A DNA stretch of 44,712 nucleotides from Thermoplasmata archaeon (GTDB lineage: Archaea > Thermoplasmatota > Thermoplasmata > Lutacidiplasmatales > UBA184): NCBI GenBank assembly GCA_030037815.1, contig JASHPZ010000086.1, forward strand, positions 1 through 44,712. The letters are read 5' to 3'. The first letter of the stretch is position 1, and each line of letters begins with the position of its first letter. Both the position numbers and the translations under genes were made by a program. The notes beneath the pieces were generated by a model, which was not told where the DNA came from, made no database searches, and was given only the letters and a program-made list of their open reading frames with translations. Positions 18,696 through 28,358 of the stretch are shown piece after piece.

Positions 18696-20330
18696 GTGAA
18701 GGTCATTGTCGTCAGTGGAGGGGTGATTTCCGGGCTCGGAAAGGGGATCACGACCTCCTCCCTCGGACGACTGCTCAAGGCCCGCGGCATCCCCGTCACG
18801 ATCATCAAAATCGACCCGTACCTGAACGTCGACGCGGGCACGATGAACCCGTACCAGCACGGCGAGGTGTTCGTGCTGGACGACGGCACGGAGGTCGACC
18901 TGGACCTCGGGAACTACGAGCGGTTCCTCGGCCAGAGCCTCGTCGGCACGCACAACCTCACGACGGGGAAGATCTACCGCTCCGTCATCGAGAAGGAGCG
19001 TCGCGGCGACTACCTCGGGAACACCGTCCAGATCATCCCGCACGTCACCGGGGAGATCAAGCGCACGATCCGCGAGGTCGCGCAATCTTCGGGGGCCGAG
19101 GTCGTCCTGGTCGAGGTCGGCGGCACGGTGGGCGACATCGAGTCGATGCCGTTCTTGGAGGCCCTGCGCGAACTCTCCTACGAGCTCGGCGAAGGCCACA
19201 TGGCGTTCGTCCACACGACGCTCGTGCCCGTGGTCGGGCCGGTCGGCGAGTCGAAGACGAAGCCGACCCAGCACTCGGTGCGCGAACTGCGCGCGATCGG
19301 GATCCGCCCGAACCTGATCGTGGCGCGCGGCCCGTCGCCGCTCTCGCCGGACATCAAGGCGAAGATCTCGCTCTTCTGCGACGTGCCCCCCGAGGGCGTC
19401 ATCTCGATCCCGGACCAGCCCGTGATCTACGAGGTCCCGCTCGTCCTCGAGGCCCAGGGCGTCGGCACGTTCCTGTCGCGACTCCTCAACCTGCCCGAGC
19501 GGCCGCCGGACTACGGCAGCTGGAAGGAGTTCCTCGCGACGTACCGGCGGGGCGACAATTCGATCGAGGTCGCGGTCGTCGGCAAGTACACCGAGCTCCG
19601 GGACGCCTACCTCTCGCACACGGAGGCGTTCCACCACTGCCAGGGCCACCTCGGGGTCGAGGTCCGCCTCCAATGGTACGACGCGGAGGACATCCCGAAG
19701 AGCCCCTCCGTCCTCGCCCGGATCGAGCGGTCGGACGCCGTCCTCGTGCCCGGCGGCTTCGGAGCGCGCGGGGTCGAGGGGAAGGTGCGCGCGATCGAGG
19801 TCGCGCGCACGCGGGGGATCCCGTTCCTCGGGGTCTGCTACGGGTTCCAGATGGCCGCGGTCGAGCACGCGCGCAACGTGCTCGGCCTCGCGGCCGCCCA
19901 CACGACGGAGATCGAGGCCGACACGAAGGACCCGGTCGTCTGCCTCCTCGAGGCGCAGAAGGGGCAGACCGACCTGGGGGGCACGATGCGGCTCGGCGCC
20001 CAGCGGGTCCAATTGGTCGAGGGCTCTCGGGTCGCCCAGATCTACGGGAAGACCGAGATCTGGGAGCGGCACCGCCACCGCTTCGAGATCAACCCCGCGT
20101 ACGTCGACCGGTTCGAGGCGACCGGCCTCCGCGTGACCGGGCGCGCGGTCGACGGCCGCGTCGAGGTGCTCGAGACGGCCGACCACCCGTTCTTCCTCGG
20201 GGTCCAGTACCACCCCGAGTTCCTCTCCCGGCCGGAGGCCCCCCACCCGCTCTACCTCGCGCTCGTGCGGGCGGCGATGGCCCGCAAGGAGGTCGCGAGC
20301 CCTGTCGCCCCCGCGCCGGCTCTCGCGTGA
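18696..20330 (+). CDS. pyrG: CTP synthase
   Basis: GTG 18696: [77 protein letters not shown]; GATase motif [12 protein letters not shown]. Confidence 0.97.
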   Translation: MKVIVVSGGVISGLGKGITTSSLGRLLKARGIPVTIIKIDPYLNVDAGTMNPYQHGEVFVLDDGTEVDLDLGNYERFLGQSLVGTHNLTTGKIYRSVIEKERRGDYLGNTVQIIPHVTGEIKRTIREVAQSSGAEVVLVEVGGTVGDIESMPFLEALRELSYELGEGHMAFVHTTLVPVVGPVGESKTKPTQHSVRELRAIGIRPNLIVARGPSPLSPDIKAKISLFCDVPPEGVISIPDQPVIYEVPLVLEAQGVGTFLSRLLNLPERPPDYGSWKEFLATYRRGDNSIEVAVVGKYTELRDAYLSHTEAFHHCQGHLGVEVRLQWYDAEDIPKSPSVLARIERSDAVLVPGGFGARGVEGKVRAIEVARTRGIPFLGVCYGFQMAAVEHARNVLGLAAAHTTEIEADTKDPVVCLLEAQKGQTDLGGTMRLGAQRVQLVEGSRVAQIYGKTEIWERHRHRFEINPAYVDRFEATGLRVTGRAVDGRVEVLETADHPFFLGVQYHPEFLSRPEAPHPLYLALVRAAMARKEVASPVAPAPALA

Positions 20331-21612
20331 GCTCAAGGAGCTCGACGGCGCGACCGTCCGGGTCGCCGGCCACCTCGAAGACTACCGCGCGCTCGGGGGG
20401 GTCGCGTTCGCGCTCGTCCGGGACGGGAGCGGGTCGACCCAGGTCACGCTGAAGAAGGGGGTGACGGCCCCCGAGCTGTTCGCGGCGTTCGCCGAACTGC
20501 CGCGGGAGTCGGTCGTCGAGGTCGAAGGGACCGTCCGACGCTCGGAGAAGGCGCAGCGCGGCGTCGAGCTGGCGCCCGCGTCCGTCCGAGTCCTGACCCG
20601 AGCCGGCTCCCCGCTGCCGCTCGGCGTGGTCGACAAGGTCGGCGCGGAGCTCGACACGCGGCTCAACCACCGGGTGCTCGACCTGCGCAAGCCCGCCGTC
20701 CGGGCCGTCTTCGAGCTGCGGACTGCGCTCCTCGCCAGCTTCCGGGCCGCGTTCCTCGACCGCGACTTCCTCGAGATCGAGACCCCGAAGATCCTGCGGC
20801 AGGGGGCCGAGGGCGGCGCGACCCTCTTCGGCCTCGACTACTTCGACGCGCGCGCCTACCTCGCGCAGAGCCCGCAGCTCTACAAGCAGATGCTCATCGG
20901 CGCCGGTTTCGAGCGCGTCTTCGAGATCGCGCCCGCGTTCCGCGCGGAGCCGTCCGACACGATCCGGCACATCACCGAGTTCACGAGCCTCGACGCGGAG
21001 GTCGGGTTCGTGGAGGGCGCCGAGGAGGTCCGCGCGCTCCTGGAGGGGATCGTCGCCGACGCGCTGCGCGCGACGCGCGCGACGCTGGCGGCCCGCGGGA
21101 ATTCGCTCGCGGAGCGGATCCCCGAGATGCGCGTGCCCATTCCCCGGATCCCGTTCCCCCAGGTGGAGGAGTGGCTCGGGCGGCCCGGCAGCGAACAGGA
21201 CCTGGGCACCGAGGACGAGAAGACGGTCGGAGAGCGCGCGGCGCGCGAGCTGGGGGCGGACTTCTACTTCATCACCGACTTCCCGACCGCGGTGAAGGCG
21301 CACACGTTCTACGCGCAGCGCCAGGACGCCGACCCGACGCGGACCCACTACTTCGACCTCGACTTCCGCGGCCTAGAGATCACGAGCGGCGGGCTCCGCG
21401 AGCACCGCCTCGAGCGGCTGCTCGCGAACATGGAGGCCGCGGGGGTGAACCCCGCCGGGTTCGAGGGCTACCTCGAGCCATTCCGGTACGGGATGCCGCC
21501 CCACGGCGGCTGGGGACTGGGCATCGACCGCCTCGTCCAGGTGCTCGCAGGGCTCCCCAATATACGGGAGGCCCGCCTCTTCCCCCGCGACCGCTACCGA
21601 CTCGAACCGTAG
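20302..21612 (+). CDS. aspS: Aspartyl-tRNA synthetase (archaeal type; 5' boundary uncertain, possible CTG start at 20302)
   Basis: In-frame upstream extension [45 protein letters not shown] matches the AspRS N-terminal OB fold; core [75 protein letters not shown]. Confidence 0.9.
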   Translation: MSPPRRLSRELKELDGATVRVAGHLEDYRALGGVAFALVRDGSGSTQVTLKKGVTAPELFAAFAELPRESVVEVEGTVRRSEKAQRGVELAPASVRVLTRAGSPLPLGVVDKVGAELDTRLNHRVLDLRKPAVRAVFELRTALLASFRAAFLDRDFLEIETPKILRQGAEGGATLFGLDYFDARAYLAQSPQLYKQMLIGAGFERVFEIAPAFRAEPSDTIRHITEFTSLDAEVGFVEGAEEVRALLEGIVADALRATRATLAARGNSLAERIPEMRVPIPRIPFPQVEEWLGRPGSEQDLGTEDEKTVGERAARELGADFYFITDFPTAVKAHTFYAQRQDADPTRTHYFDLDFRGLEITSGGLREHRLERLLANMEAAGVNPAGFEGYLEPFRYGMPPHGGWGLGIDRLVQVLAGLPNIREARLFPRDRYRLEP

Positions 21613-21628
21613 CCGGGGGCGCTTTGCG

Positions 21629-24600
21629 ATGGTCGCAGTACGGAGGACCCTCCCCGCGCCGCCCGAGCTCCAGGGCCGCTGGGCCGCGGTCCTCGAGGAG
21701 GCCGGGCTTCGGCCGCGAATCCTCCAGCTGCACGACCGCTACCCGGAGGAGCGGTCGCTCGAGGTGCCGTTCCCCGCGATCGACAGCGCCGACACCGGAC
21801 TCGCCGACCTCCTGTTGGAGCGTCCGGACGAGGTGGTCGACGCCGGGGAGCGGGCGATGCGCGAGCTCCTGCCGGTCGCCGGCCCCGAAGCCGACGGGCT
21901 CCGGCTCCGCGTGATCGAACTGCCGCCGACCGCACACCGCCTCATCCGGGCGATCCGCGAGACCGACCTGAACCGGCTGGTGGCGATCGACGGGATCGTC
22001 CGCCGCGTCAGCGAGGTCCGTCCGCAGATCCGCGACGCGGTGTTCGAGTGCGTCTCCTGCCGCACGAAGTTCCACGAGCCCCAGGACGAGGCGTCCCTCA
22101 TCTTCCGCGAGCCGCTCGAGTGTCCCGAAGCGCAGGGCGGGTGCGGCAAGACGCAGGGGCGCACCCGGTTCCGGCTGGTCGCCGAGGAGTCGACGTACCT
22201 GGACGCGCAGCGCATCGAGGTGCAGGAGCACCCGGAGTCGCTCAAGCACGGCGCGCATCCGCAGGGCCTTTCGGTCTTGCTGACCGAGGACCTGACCGGT
22301 AAGGTCCTCCCCGGGAACCGGATCGTCCTGAACGGGGTGCTGAAGAGCTTCCAGCGGGCGAGCGCCTCCCGCGGCGGCGTCGTCCGGAACACGACGTTCG
22401 ACCTGATGGTCCTCGCCAACTCGTTCGAGTCGAAGACGCAGGAGTACGCCGAGATCGAGCTCTCGCCCGAGGAGGTCACCCTCATCGAGTCGTTCCGCGG
22501 CGACCCGACGGTCGTGGACAAGATCGTGCTCTCGCTCGCGCCGACGATCAAGGGGATGGAGGAGGAGAAGGAGGCGATCGCCCTCCAGCTGTTCGGCGGG
22601 GTGGAGAAGCGGCACTCGGATGGGGTCCGGGTCCGCGGCGACGCCCACGTCCTGATCGTCGGGGATCCCGGGACGGCGAAGAGCCAGCTCCTCCGGTACA
22701 TCGCGGACGTCGCCCCGCGAGGCATCTACACGAGCGGCAAGGGCGCGACGGCCGCCGGGCTGACCGCCGCGGCCGTGAAGGACGATTTCGCCGGCGGCCG
22801 CTGGGTCCTCGAGGCCGGCATGCTGGTCCTCGCCGACGGCGGGATGGCGATCATCGACGAGCTCGATAAGATGAGCCCCGAGGACCGCTCGGCGATGCAC
22901 GAGGCCCTCGAGCAGCAGTCGTACCACCCGACGTTCGAACTGATGCTCTACAACGGGGAGCCCCGCCCGATCGGCCCGCTGGTCGATGGCCTGTTCGCGC
23001 GGTACCCGGAGCGCGTCCTCCCCGGCGCCGACTGCGAGATCCTCCCGGTGCGGGACCTCGGCCTGGCGCTGCTCGGCACCGACTTCAAGGGCCTCCACCG
23101 CGCCCCCGTCGACCGCGTCAGCCGGCACGCCGCGCCCGACACGTTTCTGCGCGTCGGCTTCGCGAACGGGCGCTCGGTGGTCGTCACGCCGGGTCACCCG
23201 ATGTTCCGGTGGTCCCGATCGGCGTGGTCGACCGTCCCGGCGGAGCGGCTTCGGGTCGGCGACCTCGCGCCCGGGGTGTCGGAGTATCCCCGGGAGCGGA
23301 ACGAAGCGGTCCTTCGCGCCCCCGACGCGGAGTCCGCCTCGGGGCACCCTCGATACCCCACGGGATTCGACCCGAGTCTCGCGCGTTTGCTCGGGCTCTG
23401 GGCCGGTTCCACGGCGACGTACCCGGCCGGTCGAGAGCCCACCGACGGCTTCGCCTTCGTCCACCGGGAGCGGGCGCTCGCGGCGGAGGTGGCGCAACGG
23501 ATCGACGCGACCTTCGGGGCGGGCTTGGCAACAGTCGGGCCCGTGATCGCGGCTCCGGGCGGGGGTCGCCCGCGTCGGTGGGCCGCGCGCGTCGACGATT
23601 CGGGGCTCCTCGGGTATCTCGAAGTGAACTTCCCGGAGCTGGCACGAGACGGGTCGGACCGACGGGTCCCGCCCGGGATCTTCCACGCGACGGAGGCGTG
23701 CCGCCGCGAGTTCCTCGCGGGCGCCTACCGCGTCGCCGGCTTCGCGGACGCGCGCCGGATCGGCCTCTCCGCGCCGTCGCGCGCGCTCGCCGAGGACTAC
23801 GCCGACCTCCTCCTCTCCCTCGGGATCCGCACCCGACTCGTGACCCCCCGCGCGCCCGCTCCCGACCGCCGGCACGACAGGGCCCGGTTGGTCGTGCTCG
23901 GGGCGGCGAGCCGGCGTCGATTCTTCGACCTCGTCGCGCACGCGGACCCGCGCGAGGTACGGATCCGGCACGTCGTCGCGCTCGACGAGGCCCGAACGGA
24001 CGCCGACGATCGAGTCCCCCGGGAGTTCGCCCGACGGCTCGTCCGCCTCTCCCACCGCGGGACCGGAACCGGAGGAAGTGCCCGAGGTCCCGTCCGAACC
24101 TCCCGTCTCGGTTGGGCGGAGTTCGCCGCCTCGCTCGCGGAAATCGAGCGTCGATGGGACCGGACCCCGCCGGCGGGCCCCTCGGAAGCGGACCGCGCGG
24201 AACTCCACGCCCTTCGAGCGCTCGCGACGCCGCCGTTCCGCCCGACGCGCGTGGTGTCGGTCGAGCGCGTCCGGAACTCATCCGTTCCGTTCGTCTACGA
24301 CGTCACGGTCGAGCCGGCCCACACGTTCGTCGGCCAGGGCGTCGTCCTCCACAACTCCGTCTCGATCGCGAAGGCCGGGATCACGTCGACCTTGAACGCG
24401 CGCTGCCCGGTGCTGGCGGCCGCGAACCCCAAGTGGGGCCGGTTCACGAACGACCGGTCGATCGCCGAACAGATCGACCTCCCGCCGACCCTGCTCTCGC
24501 GGTTCGACGTGATCTTCTCGATCAAGGACCTGCCGGACCAGACCCGGGACCGCCGGCTGGCGAACCGGATCCTCGCGTCCCACCAGATGGGCGCCGGCCC

Positions 24601-25177
24601 GACCGCGGGGACGGGGGAGGCCACCGCCCCCCCGTTCTCGCCGGACCTCCTGAAGAAGTACATCGCCTACGCCAAGCGGAACGTCCGCCCGATCCTGTCG
24701 GACGCCGCGCTGTCCGAGCTCGAGGACTACTACGTCCGCGTCCGGCGCCAGGGGGAGGAGCCGAACGCGCCGGTCCCGATCACCGCCCGACAGCTCGAGG
24801 CGCTCGTCCGCCTGAGCGAGGCCGCCGCGCGGGCCCGCCTGTCGAGCGTCGTCGAGGTGGACGACGCGCGCCGGGCGACCCGGATCATGGAGAACTTCCT
24901 GAAGCGCGTCTCGATGACGGAGGAAGGGAAGCTCGACATCGACCTGACGCAGGGCGGCGTCAGCCACAGCCAGCGGGAGCGGTTCGACATCGCCCAGCGG
25001 GTGATGCGCGAGCTCCAAGAAGCGCACGACGGCTACTTCACGGTCGAGCAGTACCACGAAGCGATGGAGAAGGCGGAGGTCCCCCGCGCCAAGGCGGACG
25101 CGATCCTCCAGACGCTCCGCAACCAGGGCGAGATCATCGAAGCCCGGCCGAACCAGCTCCAGCTCGTCCGGTTCTGA
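21629..25177 (+). CDS. mcm: MCM replicative helicase with in-frame intein
   Basis: Zn finger CVSCRTKF...CPEAQGGCGK, VGDPGTAKSQLLRY Walker A, DELDKMSPEDRSAMHEALEQQ^[intein]^SVSIAKAGITSTLNARCPVLAAANPKWGRF, LLSRFDVIF. Confidence 0.96.
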   Translation: MVAVRRTLPAPPELQGRWAAVLEEAGLRPRILQLHDRYPEERSLEVPFPAIDSADTGLADLLLERPDEVVDAGERAMRELLPVAGPEADGLRLRVIELPPTAHRLIRAIRETDLNRLVAIDGIVRRVSEVRPQIRDAVFECVSCRTKFHEPQDEASLIFREPLECPEAQGGCGKTQGRTRFRLVAEESTYLDAQRIEVQEHPESLKHGAHPQGLSVLLTEDLTGKVLPGNRIVLNGVLKSFQRASASRGGVVRNTTFDLMVLANSFESKTQEYAEIELSPEEVTLIESFRGDPTVVDKIVLSLAPTIKGMEEEKEAIALQLFGGVEKRHSDGVRVRGDAHVLIVGDPGTAKSQLLRYIADVAPRGIYTSGKGATAAGLTAAAVKDDFAGGRWVLEAGMLVLADGGMAIIDELDKMSPEDRSAMHEALEQQSYHPTFELMLYNGEPRPIGPLVDGLFARYPERVLPGADCEILPVRDLGLALLGTDFKGLHRAPVDRVSRHAAPDTFLRVGFANGRSVVVTPGHPMFRWSRSAWSTVPAERLRVGDLAPGVSEYPRERNEAVLRAPDAESASGHPRYPTGFDPSLARLLGLWAGSTATYPAGREPTDGFAFVHRERALAAEVAQRIDATFGAGLATVGPVIAAPGGGRPRRWAARVDDSGLLGYLEVNFPELARDGSDRRVPPGIFHATEACRREFLAGAYRVAGFADARRIGLSAPSRALAEDYADLLLSLGIRTRLVTPRAPAPDRRHDRARLVVLGAASRRRFFDLVAHADPREVRIRHVVALDEARTDADDRVPREFARRLVRLSHRGTGTGGSARGPVRTSRLGWAEFAASLAEIERRWDRTPPAGPSEADRAELHALRALATPPFRPTRVVSVERVRNSSVPFVYDVTVEPAHTFVGQGVVLHNSVSIAKAGITSTLNARCPVLAAANPKWGRFTNDRSIAEQIDLPPTLLSRFDVIFSIKDLPDQTRDRRLANRILASHQMGAGPTAGTGEATAPPFSPDLLKKYIAYAKRNVRPILSDAALSELEDYYVRVRRQGEEPNAPVPITARQLEALVRLSEAAARARLSSVVEVDDARRATRIMENFLKRVSMTEEGKLDIDLTQGGVSHSQRERFDIAQRVMRELQEAHDGYFTVEQYHEAMEKAEVPRAKADAILQTLRNQGEIIEARPNQLQLVRF
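22919..24355 (+). mobile_element. Intein (479 aa) in MCM with degenerate LAGLIDADG homing endonuclease
   Basis: N-extein EALEQQ; intein starts SYHPTFELMLYNGEPRPIG; block B VTPGHPMF; LAGLIDADG-like LARLLGLWAGS and REFLAGAYRVAG; block F/G VYDVTVEPAHTFVGQGVVLHN; C-extein +1 Ser (SVSIAKAG). Confidence 0.93.
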
Positions 25178-25237
25178 GGCGCCGCGCCCGAGGGCGAGCT
25201 TAAGCCGAGCGGCCCGGTCGTCGGGGACGGAGGGACG

Positions 25238-25555
25238 GTGACGGACGACGGGTTCGTGATGCGGGTCCACCGCGTCCGGGCCGAGTTCGTGGTCGCCGCC
25301 TGCGACGCGGACCTCTTGGACCGCGACCTGCCCGTCGGCGAGAACGGCCAGACGGTGAAGGTATCGAGCCACTTCTACGGGGAGCGGCGCGTCTCGCGGG
25401 AGGAGCTCCTCTGGGCGCTCCAGCGCGCGACCATCGCGAACCTCCTCGGCGCCCGCGTGCTTCAGGTCGCCGCGGAGGGTGGGTTCGTCGAGCCCGGGGG
25501 CACCGGGACGCTCGGGGGCGTGCCGCACGCCGAGATCTTCGCGCTGGTGGGCTAG
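25238..25555 (+). CDS. DUF424-family archaeal protein
   Basis: 105 aa; GFVMRVHRVRAEFVVAACDADLLDRDL...VKVSSHFYGERRVSREELLWALQRATIANLLG. Confidence 0.75.
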   Translation: MTDDGFVMRVHRVRAEFVVAACDADLLDRDLPVGENGQTVKVSSHFYGERRVSREELLWALQRATIANLLGARVLQVAAEGGFVEPGGTGTLGGVPHAEIFALVG

Positions 25556-25568
25556 CGGGCGGTCCGGG

Positions 25569-26354
25569 ATGGCCGACGAGTCGGGCGAGTTCTGCGTCGT
25601 CTGCGGCGCGACGGGCCGCGCGTTGGTGGACGGTGTCTGCGCGGAGTGCGCGGCCGACCGGACGCTGCTCGTCTCCGCGCCCCAGCGGGGCGAGGTCGTC
25701 GTCTGCCCTCACTGCGGGGCGCGGCAGGTCGCGAACCACTGGGACCGGGCCGGGTCGAGCCCGCTCCTCACCGCCGAGGACTTGGCGCCGTTCCTGACCG
25801 TCCACCCCGAGGCGGGGGTCCGGCGGGTCCGGTGGGAGGAGACCCAGGCGACCGCGACCGTCCGCGAGTTCGTCGGTCGGGCGACGGTCGTCTTCCGCGG
25901 CGCCCGCCGCGAGGTCGAGGTCCCGCTGTCGGTGCGGCTCGTGTCGAAGACGTGCCCCGACTGCAGCCGCAAGAGCGGGCGGTACTACACCGCGATCCTG
26001 CAGCTGCGGGGGATGACCGACCGCCTCACGGAGAAGCCGGCGCCGTTGCGCGCGCGCCTCGACGCGGTCTGGAAGGACCTGATGGCCGACGCGCGGTCCG
26101 ACTGGCGCCACGCCGTCTCCTGGCGGGAGGAGCTCCCCGAGGGGTGGGACTGCTTCTTCACCGACACGCTCGCCGCGCGGTCGGTCGCCCGGCTCGCGAA
26201 GCAGCGCTTCGGGGCGAAGCTCACGGAGTCCGCGTCCCTGTTCGGCCGCAAGCACGGCCAGGACGTCTACCGGGTCACGTTCTGCCTAAGGTTCCCGCGT
26301 CCGGCCGACCCACCGGGCTCCGCGGTCGCCGACCCCGCGCATCTGGAAACGTAG
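25569..26354 (+). CDS. nmd3: NMD3-family ribosome-associated protein
   Basis: FCVVCGATGRALVDGVCAECAAD..., VVCPHCGARQVANHW, LVSKTCPDCSRKSGRYYTAILQLR, GWDCFFTDTLAARSVARLAKQRFGAKLTESASLFGRKHGQDVYRVTFCLR. Confidence 0.9.
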   Translation: MADESGEFCVVCGATGRALVDGVCAECAADRTLLVSAPQRGEVVVCPHCGARQVANHWDRAGSSPLLTAEDLAPFLTVHPEAGVRRVRWEETQATATVREFVGRATVVFRGARREVEVPLSVRLVSKTCPDCSRKSGRYYTAILQLRGMTDRLTEKPAPLRARLDAVWKDLMADARSDWRHAVSWREELPEGWDCFFTDTLAARSVARLAKQRFGAKLTESASLFGRKHGQDVYRVTFCLRFPRPADPPGSAVADPAHLET

Positions 26355-26407
26355 CTTTAAGAAGGGACGGCCGCGTCGCACGCTCGGGCAGCGAGGGTCG
26401 ATCCCCC

Positions 26408-26788
26408 ATGATGAAAAAGAGCGGAATTCTCAGACGCCACCACGGTGCGGACACGCTGGAAGAGGGCTCGTTCCTCGACCTCGGCGCGATGCAGTTCGAG
26501 GACGAGGCCGGCGCGCTCGCGGGCGCGCGGGGCACCGTCCGCCTGGCCGAGATCCTCCGCTTCGAGGACCTCCACCAGGTCTCGAAGCTCGCCTACCAGG
26601 GCGACATCGTTCTCCTCGATTATACGTCGATCGCGAACGACCAGATCGCCGTCAAGCGGATGTCCATCGACTTGAAGAACGTCTCGAAGGATACGGGCGG
26701 CGATGTCGCAGGCATCGCGAAGAACCTCCTGGCGATCACGCCCGCAGGGATCCGCATCGACCGGCAAAAAATCCGGCCCTCGTTCTAG
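26408..26788 (+). CDS. sepF: Archaeal SepF (FtsZ membrane anchor / cell division protein)
   Basis: LDLGAMQFEDEAGALAGARGTVRLAEILRFEDLHQVSKLAYQGDIVLLDYTSIANDQIAVKRMSIDLKNVSKDTGGDVAGIAKNLLAITPAGIRIDRQKIR; start within ORF 25646..26788. Confidence 0.88.
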   Translation: MMKKSGILRRHHGADTLEEGSFLDLGAMQFEDEAGALAGARGTVRLAEILRFEDLHQVSKLAYQGDIVLLDYTSIANDQIAVKRMSIDLKNVSKDTGGDVAGIAKNLLAITPAGIRIDRQKIRPSF

Positions 26789-26815
26789 GGCCGTCGCCGC
26801 CCGCGGGGGCGGCGC

Positions 26816-28342
26816 GTGAAGCTCCTGGTCGACCGGCGCGACGCGTTCGCGTCGGCGTCGGACGCGGTCGTGAGCGCGCTCTACGAGCGCGGCGAGAAGG
26901 ACGACACGTTCCCCCGCACCCTCGCGAAGGAGGACGAGGCGACCCGCGGCGCGCTCAAGGCGGCGTGGGCGCGCAAAGAGGTGCGCGGCAAGCGGCGCGA
27001 GGTCACGGTCGTGCACCGCGGAGCGAACCAGGGGCGGCTCGTCCTGGTGGGCCTCGGAGCGCGGGAGAAGTACTCGGCCGAGACCGTCCGCCGGGCGGCG
27101 GCGGAGGCCGTCAAGGCCCTCAAGGGGAAGGGCGCCCGCACGGTCGCCTTCCGTCTCGCCGCGTTCGTGACCGAGGCGGTGGACGCCGAGGCGGCCGCGC
27201 GCGCGATCGTGGACGGGGGGACCCTCGGCGGCTACGAGTTCGTGAAGTACAAGTCCACCACCGAGGGCGGGGTCGAGGAGTCGACCGTCCACCTCGGGGA
27301 GGAGTTCGCCCGCAACGAGGCGGCGGTGAAGCGGGCGGTCGCGCACGAGGTCGAGATCGCCGAGACCGTCGTCTGGACCCGCGACCTCGCGAACCTCCCG
27401 GCCGACACCGCGACGCCCGAGCGGCTCGCGGCGGAGGCGGTCGCGCTTGGCAAGGAGCTCGGCCTCAAGGTCACCGTGTTCGACGAGGAGAAGCTCGCCG
27501 AGATGGGATGCGGCGGGATCCTCGCCGTCGGCGGGGGGTCGGCCCACCCGCCGCGGATGGTCGTCCTCGAGTACGCGGGCGGCGCCCGGCGCGGCCGCAC
27601 GGTCGCCGTGGTCGGGAAGGGGATCACGTTCGACTCGGGCGGGATCTCGATCAAGCCCGCGCCCCACATGAGCGACATGAAGTTCGACAAGTCCGGGGCG
27701 GTCGCCGTCCTCGGCATCCTGCGGGCCGCGGCGACCCTCAAGGTCCCGCCGCGGGTCGTCGGGGTGATGTGCTGCGCGGAGAACCTTCCGAGCGGCACCG
27801 CCTACCGGCCGGGGGACGTCGTGCGGACGTTCAACGGCAAGACGATCGAGGTGCTGAACACCGACGCGGAGGGCCGCGTCGTCCTCTCGGACGGGCTCGG
27901 CTACGTCACGCAGCACTACCGGCCGGACGAGATCATCGACCTCGCGACGCTCACCGGCGCCCAGGTGGTCGCGCTCGGGGACGACACCGCGGGCCTGGTT
28001 GCGAACGACGAGAAGCTCGCGCAGGGGCTCCTCGCGGCGTCCGCCGCCACCGGCGAGCCGATCTGGCGGATGCCGCTCACCGACTACCACCGCGAGCTCG
28101 TCAAGAGCGAGGTCGGGGACGTACGCAACTCGATCGAGATCCCGCTCGCGGGGATGCTGACCGCGGCGGCGTTCCTCGAGAACTTCGTCGGGTCGACCCC
28201 GTGGGCCCACCTCGACATCGCCGGGGCGGCGTACACGACCGTCTCGACCCGCAAGTACCAGCCATCGTACCAGAACGTCGGCGCGACGGGGTTCGGCGTC
28301 CGCCTCGTGACGCGGTACTTGCTGGACGCCCCGCGCGCCTGA
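26816..28342 (+). CDS. pepA: Leucyl aminopeptidase (M17 family)
   Basis: VVGKGITFDSGGISIKPAPHMSDMKFDKSGA and NTDAEGRVVLSDGL signatures. Confidence 0.95.
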   Translation: MKLLVDRRDAFASASDAVVSALYERGEKDDTFPRTLAKEDEATRGALKAAWARKEVRGKRREVTVVHRGANQGRLVLVGLGAREKYSAETVRRAAAEAVKALKGKGARTVAFRLAAFVTEAVDAEAAARAIVDGGTLGGYEFVKYKSTTEGGVEESTVHLGEEFARNEAAVKRAVAHEVEIAETVVWTRDLANLPADTATPERLAAEAVALGKELGLKVTVFDEEKLAEMGCGGILAVGGGSAHPPRMVVLEYAGGARRGRTVAVVGKGITFDSGGISIKPAPHMSDMKFDKSGAVAVLGILRAAATLKVPPRVVGVMCCAENLPSGTAYRPGDVVRTFNGKTIEVLNTDAEGRVVLSDGLGYVTQHYRPDEIIDLATLTGAQVVALGDDTAGLVANDEKLAQGLLAASAATGEPIWRMPLTDYHRELVKSEVGDVRNSIEIPLAGMLTAAAFLENFVGSTPWAHLDIAGAAYTTVSTRKYQPSYQNVGATGFGVRLVTRYLLDAPRA

Positions 28343-28358
28343 CGGCGCGGGGGCCCGC

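Noticed and set aside
21171-21914. 247-aa plus-strand ORF bridging aspS and mcm
   Set aside because: Out-of-frame Arg-rich translation overlapping two conserved genes; an artefact of GC-rich codon usage.
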